Shown here piece by piece: positions 5,748 through 9,549 of a stretch of 9,549 nt of DNA. Source of the stretch: an uncultured Lachnospiraceae bacterium (GTDB lineage: Bacteria > Bacillota_A > Clostridia > Lachnospirales > Lachnospiraceae). The stretch lies in contig CANOBT010000196.1 in NCBI GenBank assembly GCA_947564305.1, positions 1-9,549 on the forward strand, given 5' to 3'. Positions within the stretch are counted from its first letter, which is position 1. The number at the start of each line of letters is the position of its first letter. Below the pieces are notes generated by a model that saw nothing but the letters and a program-made list of their open reading frames with translations, searched no databases and had not been told where the DNA came from. A program made the translations under genes and the position numbers.

Positions 5748-6618
5748 TAATGCACAGCAGCGTGCTCAAGCAGACCTCTTTTACCGCCTGCATGTAGTCC
5801 TGCTGATACAACTGGGCAAATATCGCAACATTGGAGCCGACCGGCGCCGAGGCCGCAATCAGAATCGTCAGCTTCATCATATGATATTTTTCAGGAAATA
5901 AAAACATCAATGCGATTGTCAGCACCGGGATAATGACAAGACGTACCAGTGTGCAGCGATAAACCTCGCGCCCGGCAAACAAGGTGCGAAGGGGCACCTG
6001 CCCTAAATAGACTCCCAGCACGATCATCGCAAGAGGACCGTTCATAGCCGCAATGGTCCCGACTACATTCTGCATGGTTTCCGGCAGTGATATGGGCAGC
6101 AGGAACAATGCGATTCCCGCCAGAAAGCTGATGATGATCGGATTCGTCCTAAGCCGCTTCACGGAGACAAGAGATTTGTCTCCTGTAATGGTTACCAGAC
6201 CATACGTCCATTGCAGAATATTGAGCAATGCTACGAAGGAGGATACATAAAATACCGCCTCCTCTCCAAGCGTCATCTGTACCAAGGGAATTCCGATAAA
6301 CCCGGCATTAGAAAAGGCTGCTCCGAACCGTTCAATTCCCTGTTCCTTTGAAAATGCGATACGCGCTATTATAATCGCCAAAATCAAGGATAACAGTGCT
6401 GCCAGAAATGATACTGCCAAACCTTCTAAACGCTCCATAGAAAATTCTGCCAGATAAGATTTTAAGATTGCCACCGGCATGACAATATACAACAGTATTC
6501 TGCCGATATCCGCGCTTCCCTGTGTACTGACCAGCTTCTTTTTATATAGGAAATATCCGATAATCAAATATACAAACATCACCAGATTCTGCTTTAATAA
6601 TAAGACTATAATTTCCAT
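5704..6618 (-). CDS. AEC-family (auxin efflux carrier/malate permease-like) transporter
   Basis: A 304-residue inner-membrane carrier with about ten hydrophobic segments in two halves of five. Family signs are the N-terminal YLIIGYFLYKKKLVS, FSNAGFIGIPL in the middle of the first half, NGPLAMIVLGVYLG after the central loop, and the end segment SAPVGSNVAIFAQLY. Bacterial members (MdcF, MleP, YfdV-like) export or import small dicarboxylates such as malate and malonate; the substrate here is not known. The start ATG 6616-6618 has GGAGG nine bases upstream. No terminator separates its end from the converging LysR gene. It has its own promoter in the region shared with the AraC gene, so either regulator might control it. 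Confidence 0.92.
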   Translation of the reverse strand: MEIIVLLLKQNLVMFVYLIIGYFLYKKKLVSTQGSADIGRILLYIVMPVAILKSYLAEFSMERLEGLAVSFLAALLSLILAIIIARIAFSKEQGIERFGAAFSNAGFIGIPLVQMTLGEEAVFYVSSFVALLNILQWTYGLVTITGDKSLVSVKRLRTNPIIISFLAGIALFLLPISLPETMQNVVGTIAAMNGPLAMIVLGVYLGQVPLRTLFAGREVYRCTLVRLVIIPVLTIALMFLFPEKYHMMKLTILIAASAPVGSNVAIFAQLYQQDYMQAVKEVCLSTLLCIITLPLILGIANYIL

Positions 6619-6659
6619 ATATAGATGCCTCCGTTTTCCTTGTTTTGTTGTTGATTAAT

Positions 6660-6688
6660 ATTGTAGCATATACGATATCTCATGAAAA
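6660..6688 (-). promoter_or_regulatory. Candidate promoter for the AEC transporter gene
   Basis: On the minus strand TTTTCA (plus 6683-6688) and TACAAT (plus 6660-6665) are 17 bases apart, with TATGC before the -10. The start of transcription would be near 6653, about 35 bases before the ATG. The -35 is weak, in keeping with a regulated promoter. Confidence 0.45.
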
Positions 6689-6808
6689 ATATTTATTTTC
6701 CTATGTATTCATAGTCTCTATCATATGAACATGTTTTTACCTCACCCTATTTTTTCTTACAATACTTTACACCACTGATGCCAAAGATGATATCCTATAT
6801 TTTTACTC

Positions 6809-6838
6809 TTGCAAAAACACGGTAGTCTGGGATATAAT
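6809..6838 (+). promoter_or_regulatory. Promoter for the AraC-family regulator
   Basis: TTGCAA at 6809-6814 and a perfect TATAAT at 6833-6838 are 18 bases apart. Transcription would begin near 6845, about 73 bases before the favoured ATG at 6918. The stretch between this and the AEC promoter (6689-6808) is AT-rich and holds no gene that I can see. Confidence 0.65.
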
Positions 6839-6917
6839 TTAAAAGTATGTCCAAAGGGCTGCAGCCATGGAATCATATTCCGAATGCTTATTGACTTTTC
6901 AGAAAAAAGGAGAAATT

Positions 6918-8048
6918 ATGCCATACTATATAACCTATGGTGAATTTCAATTTCACCTGCAAGACTACTATAAACGAACAGGAAGCCGGATGCAGTTTCC
7001 TGAAATGACAGATTACCTTTTTCGCAAAGGGCTTTTGTCCGAAACTCCGCCCCATGAACTCCCTCCAAACAAGATGATTGGAGATATGTCGGATAAAGAA
7101 TTTGACGAGACAGTCAATTCCTTTGTCCTTACTTTGACACCGCATTACTCTATCTCCCCGGAAGTCCCGGAACAAGCTATCATTCCCCTTGCGAGGGACG
7201 TATTCATCATCCGTCATCCCCGCTACACGCGTCCCTATAAACATACGCATAACTACTTTGAGATTAATTTTGTTGCTTCCGGGGAATGCCGCTTGTCTTT
7301 TGAAAATGAAGAGCGGACCATGAAAGCCGGAGAACTGTGCATCATTGCTCCTGCATCCATGCATGATGTAATCATCAATGACGATGATTCTTTTGTATTC
7401 ACGATCATGATACGGAAAAGTACCTTCAACACGACTTTTTTCTCTTTAATGTCGCAAAAAAATCTGCTCTCCTACTTCTTCCGTACCATTTTACAGGGTG
7501 ATGCTCATTCCAACTACCTGCTGTTTTACTCTGATGAAATCCATTGGCAGAAAAATATCATGCGAAATGCGATGGCCGAATGCTATAAGCAGGATTCGTT
7601 CAGTAATAATAATGCAATCAACTGGATTCACCTGTTCTTTACCCATTTATTGCGGGATTATAGTAAAACGGTCCAGTTCTACAACTACCAGCTTGGAACT
7701 GACTTTTCACTGATTCTTCAGTACATACAGCACAATTATCAAACACTGACACTGGCATCGCTGGCAGAATTTTTCCACTACAGCGAACCCCATCTCAGCA
7801 CTCTGATCAAACAGAATACGGGATGTGGTTTTACGGCTCTGATCAAGCAGCTCCGTATGGCGGATGCAATATCTTATCTGGTCAATACAAAGATGAAAAT
7901 CAGCGAGATTGCAGAATGTGTCGGTTACAATTCGGCAGATCATTTTTCACGGATATTCCGCTCTGAATATAAGATGTCACCACAGGAATATCGGAAAAAG
8001 CACCAGAATGCGGAAGATCTGTTCCAGCCTCTAGTACAAACAGAATAA
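6918..8048 (+). CDS. AraC-family transcriptional regulator with N-terminal cupin
   Basis: A 376-residue regulator. Residues about 1-70 are an unassigned helical start. A cupin-like ligand-binding domain follows around 95-170, with the PYKHTHNYFEINF strand (H109, H111, E115) and GELCIIAPASMHDV. The C-terminal 100 residues hold the two helix-turn-helix units: LASLAEFFHYSEPHLSTLIK, then ISEIAECVGYNSADHFSRIF with the family ending F-x-x-x-x-x-M-S-P-Q-E-Y-R. Such proteins usually sense sugars or other small molecules. I chose ATG 6918 because AAAAAAGGAGA lies just before it; the frame is open back to an ATG at 6867 with a poorer site (AAAGGG), which would add 17 residues. It has its own promoter and a bidirectional terminator. 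It is divergent from the AEC gene and convergent with the MATE gene. Confidence 0.93.
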   Translation: MPYYITYGEFQFHLQDYYKRTGSRMQFPEMTDYLFRKGLLSETPPHELPPNKMIGDMSDKEFDETVNSFVLTLTPHYSISPEVPEQAIIPLARDVFIIRHPRYTRPYKHTHNYFEINFVASGECRLSFENEERTMKAGELCIIAPASMHDVIINDDDSFVFTIMIRKSTFNTTFFSLMSQKNLLSYFFRTILQGDAHSNYLLFYSDEIHWQKNIMRNAMAECYKQDSFSNNNAINWIHLFFTHLLRDYSKTVQFYNYQLGTDFSLILQYIQHNYQTLTLASLAEFFHYSEPHLSTLIKQNTGCGFTALIKQLRMADAISYLVNTKMKISEIAECVGYNSADHFSRIFRSEYKMSPQEYRKKHQNAEDLFQPLVQTE

Positions 8049-8085
8049 TAAGTAAATTTGAATAGACGAAGTTTTCTGTATCAAC

Positions 8086-8118
8086 AAAAAGAGCAGGCGC
8101 ATAAAACCTGCTCTTTTT
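8086..8118. terminator. Bidirectional rho-independent terminator between AraC and MATE genes
   Basis: A perfect 12-pair stem, AAAAAGAGCAGG (8086-8097) with CCTGCTCTTTTT (8107-8118), encloses a nine-base loop. A/T runs on both sides provide a U-tract in either direction. It lies 37 bases after the AraC stop and 8 bases past the MATE stop, so it serves both genes. Confidence 0.92.
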
Positions 8119-8126
8119 TATGATTC

Positions 8127-9479
8127 TCACTGCCTGGAAGGCACAGTAACATATTGATATCTTTCTCGATACTTAAAAAACATCCCCGCCGACAGGACCA
8201 AAGCCATCAATTCCGCCACAGGCGTGGCCAGCCAGATTCCATTGATTCCCCAAATTGCCGGAAGCACCAGCATGGTAATCAGCATAAACACGAAAGACCG
8301 GGAAAATGCGAGCACCGCCGAAACTACTCCGTTGGACAGTGCGGTAAACATTCCGCTGGCAAAAATATTAAACCCAATGAAGAACAGAGCAATCGTACAA
8401 ATCCTGTTTCCAGTGACAGCCAGGTCATACACCGGGTTGTCCGGGCGGGCAAACACAGATACCAGCGTTTTCGTGAGGGTAAAGGATGCTGCCACCGACA
8501 GGATAGAGATACCTGTGATGACCTTCAGACTCATTAGAATCAGCTTTCTCAGCTTTTCGTGGTTCTTTTCTCCGTAATAGAAACTAATCATAGGAGCCAC
8601 CCCATAGGAATACCCTGTGTACAAGGAGCTGACAAACATCAGAACATACATGATAATGGTAACCGCGGCCACACCGTCTTCCCCTGCATATTTTAACATC
8701 GTCCAGTTAAACATCATCGTAATAATTCCGGTCACAAGAGCTGTCGCCATCTCAGAACATCCGTTAGTCGCTGCACTGGCCAGGACTTTGAAGCGCAGGA
8801 CCGGCTTTTGAAAATGCAGCAGACTTTTTTTCTGGCTGAACAAGAATACCCCCACAATCGCTGTCACAGAATATCCCATTCCCGTTGCAACAGCCGCACC
8901 ACTGATTCCCATATCAAGACCCGCGATAAATACATAATCCAACACCATATTCAACACGCCCCCTGTCACGGAGCAGATGAGAGAGAGGGCGGCTTTCTCA
9001 CTGGCAATCATATAGAGCGTAAAATTATTCATCAGCAAAATAGGCACTGTGAACAGCAGATAACGGCTTAAATATTCCACACAATAACCAGCTACATCCG
9101 CAGACAGATTCATACCTGCAAAAATAGAATCCATCATCAGATATCCGAGGCCGCACATGACAAATCCGACCACCACATTTACCAGAATCAGAAAAGTAAA
9201 ATCTTCTCTCGCTTCTTCATGTTTTTGTTCCCCCATTTTTTTCATGATCACCGCACTGCCACCGGTGGCAAGCATGGTGGAAATTGCCGTGACAATCTGG
9301 ATGACAGGCGCTGTCAGGTTGATTGCAGACAGCGCCTTCGTTCCAATCAGGTTGGACACAAATAAGCCGTCAACCATCGTATAAAAAGACATAAATACAG
9401 TCATTGCTATAGTGGGAACTGCAAATTTTAAAATATGTTTCAACGTGACTGGCTTTTCATATACCGTTTGTTTCTCCAT
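8127..9479 (-). CDS. MATE-family multidrug/cation exporter (MepA-like)
   Basis: A 450-residue inner-membrane protein of usual MATE length, with about twelve hydrophobic segments in two halves. The N-terminus shows the family opening (LKFAVPTIAMTVFMSFYTMVD, then GLFVSNLIGTKALSAINL), and the loop after segment two holds GGSAVIMKKMGEQKHEEA. The second half has the matching pattern (YAGEDGVAAVTIIMY, then YGVAPMISFYYGEKNHEKL). MATE proteins expel organic cations or drugs in exchange for Na+ or H+; MepA-like members are frequent in clostridia and the substrate is unknown. ATG 9477-9479 has GGGAGGAG about eight bases upstream. The longer GTG start at 9504-9506 would absorb that site and part of a hairpin. 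The promoter is probably outside the window. The terminator at 8086-8118 ends it. Confidence 0.94.
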   Translation of the reverse strand: MEKQTVYEKPVTLKHILKFAVPTIAMTVFMSFYTMVDGLFVSNLIGTKALSAINLTAPVIQIVTAISTMLATGGSAVIMKKMGEQKHEEAREDFTFLILVNVVVGFVMCGLGYLMMDSIFAGMNLSADVAGYCVEYLSRYLLFTVPILLMNNFTLYMIASEKAALSLICSVTGGVLNMVLDYVFIAGLDMGISGAAVATGMGYSVTAIVGVFLFSQKKSLLHFQKPVLRFKVLASAATNGCSEMATALVTGIITMMFNWTMLKYAGEDGVAAVTIIMYVLMFVSSLYTGYSYGVAPMISFYYGEKNHEKLRKLILMSLKVITGISILSVAASFTLTKTLVSVFARPDNPVYDLAVTGNRICTIALFFIGFNIFASGMFTALSNGVVSAVLAFSRSFVFMLITMLVLPAIWGINGIWLATPVAELMALVLSAGMFFKYRERYQYVTVPSRQ

Positions 9480-9503
9480 TGTTTTTCTCCTCCCTTTTGT
9501 AAC

Positions 9504-9520
9504 CACTTGCGAAGCAAGTG
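9504..9520. repeat. Hairpin with GCGAAGC apex upstream of the MATE gene
   Basis: CACTTGC and GCAAGTG form a perfect seven-pair stem around GAA, giving the apex GCGAAGC (9509-9515). It lies 24 bases before the MATE start, on the leader side. There is no T-tract, so it is not a simple terminator. Confidence 0.7.
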
Positions 9521-9535
9521 ATTGCCTGCTTGCCC

Positions 9536-9549
9536 GCCATCTGCGAAGC
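9536..9549. repeat. Second GCGAAGC hairpin, cut by the window end
   Basis: GCCATCT is followed by GCGAAGC at 9543-9549, the last base of the window. The left arm and apex copy the plan of the hairpin at 9504-9520 with a different stem sequence. Its right arm, expected to read AGATGGC, would lie just outside. This suggests a tandem set of such hairpins. Confidence 0.4.

Noticed and set aside
6888..7364. 158-aa minus-strand frame inside the AraC gene
   Set aside because: It is an antisense shadow of a well-supported regulator, with no start signal or recognisable domain.
8154..8577. Plus-strand frames opposite the MATE gene
   Set aside because: They are rich in Arg, His and Gln as expected for the reverse of a membrane protein, and they overlap each other and a well-supported gene.
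9480..9506. GTG start nine codons upstream of the MATE start
   Set aside because: It overlaps the hairpin and would bury the strong GGGAGGAG site.
1..9549. tRNA, rRNA, CRISPR array, transposase, riboswitch
   Set aside because: I looked and saw no cloverleaf ends, regular repeat-spacer pattern, transposase motif or riboswitch core that I could support.

Overview
The window looks like a chromosomal segment of a gut-type Firmicute, most likely a Lachnospiraceae-like clostridium. The reasons are strong AGGAGG-type ribosome sites, moderate base composition, tightly overlapping genes and the family mix: a CmpB-type membrane protein, a DUF3990-like protein, an SGNH hydrolase, an AEC carrier and a MepA-like MATE pump. 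This placement is inference from content. I see no rRNA, tRNA, CRISPR array or transposase.

Left edge (1-621, minus strand): a compact accessory cluster of very small overlapping genes leads into the N-terminus of an AAA/SMC-like ATPase that runs off the window with its Walker A motif intact. The small upstream genes are unrecognised. One frame is open from 624 to 301 except for a single TGA.

Centre-left (744-3843, minus strand): four genes, each overlapping the next, downstream of one good promoter. They encode a DUF3990-like protein (probable ADP-ribosyltransferase fold), a 155-aa companion, a HAD-family phosphatase and a membrane protein made of two tandem CmpB-like halves. The first two genes are clearly AT-richer than the last two, which suggests that a mobile two-gene module was placed in front of, or fused to, an older HAD-CmpB operon. 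This is the most interesting part of the window.

Centre-right (4011-6618): an SGNH/GDSL hydrolase (minus, with a terminator) is divergent from a LysR regulator (plus). The LysR gene converges on an AEC-family carrier (minus), and their coding ends overlap by 44 bases.

Right (6660-9549): an AraC-type regulator with its own sigma-70 promoter (plus) is divergent from the AEC carrier. It converges on a MATE multidrug/organic cation exporter (minus) across a clean bidirectional terminator. Just upstream of the MATE gene are one complete hairpin and one hairpin cut by the window end, both with a GCGAAGC apex.

Several starts were moved inward from the longest open frame because strong ribosome sites mark internal ATG or GTG codons: LysR at 4848, AraC at 6918, MATE at 9479, CmpB at 2036, the 155-aa companion at 3164 and the DUF3990-like protein at 3843.
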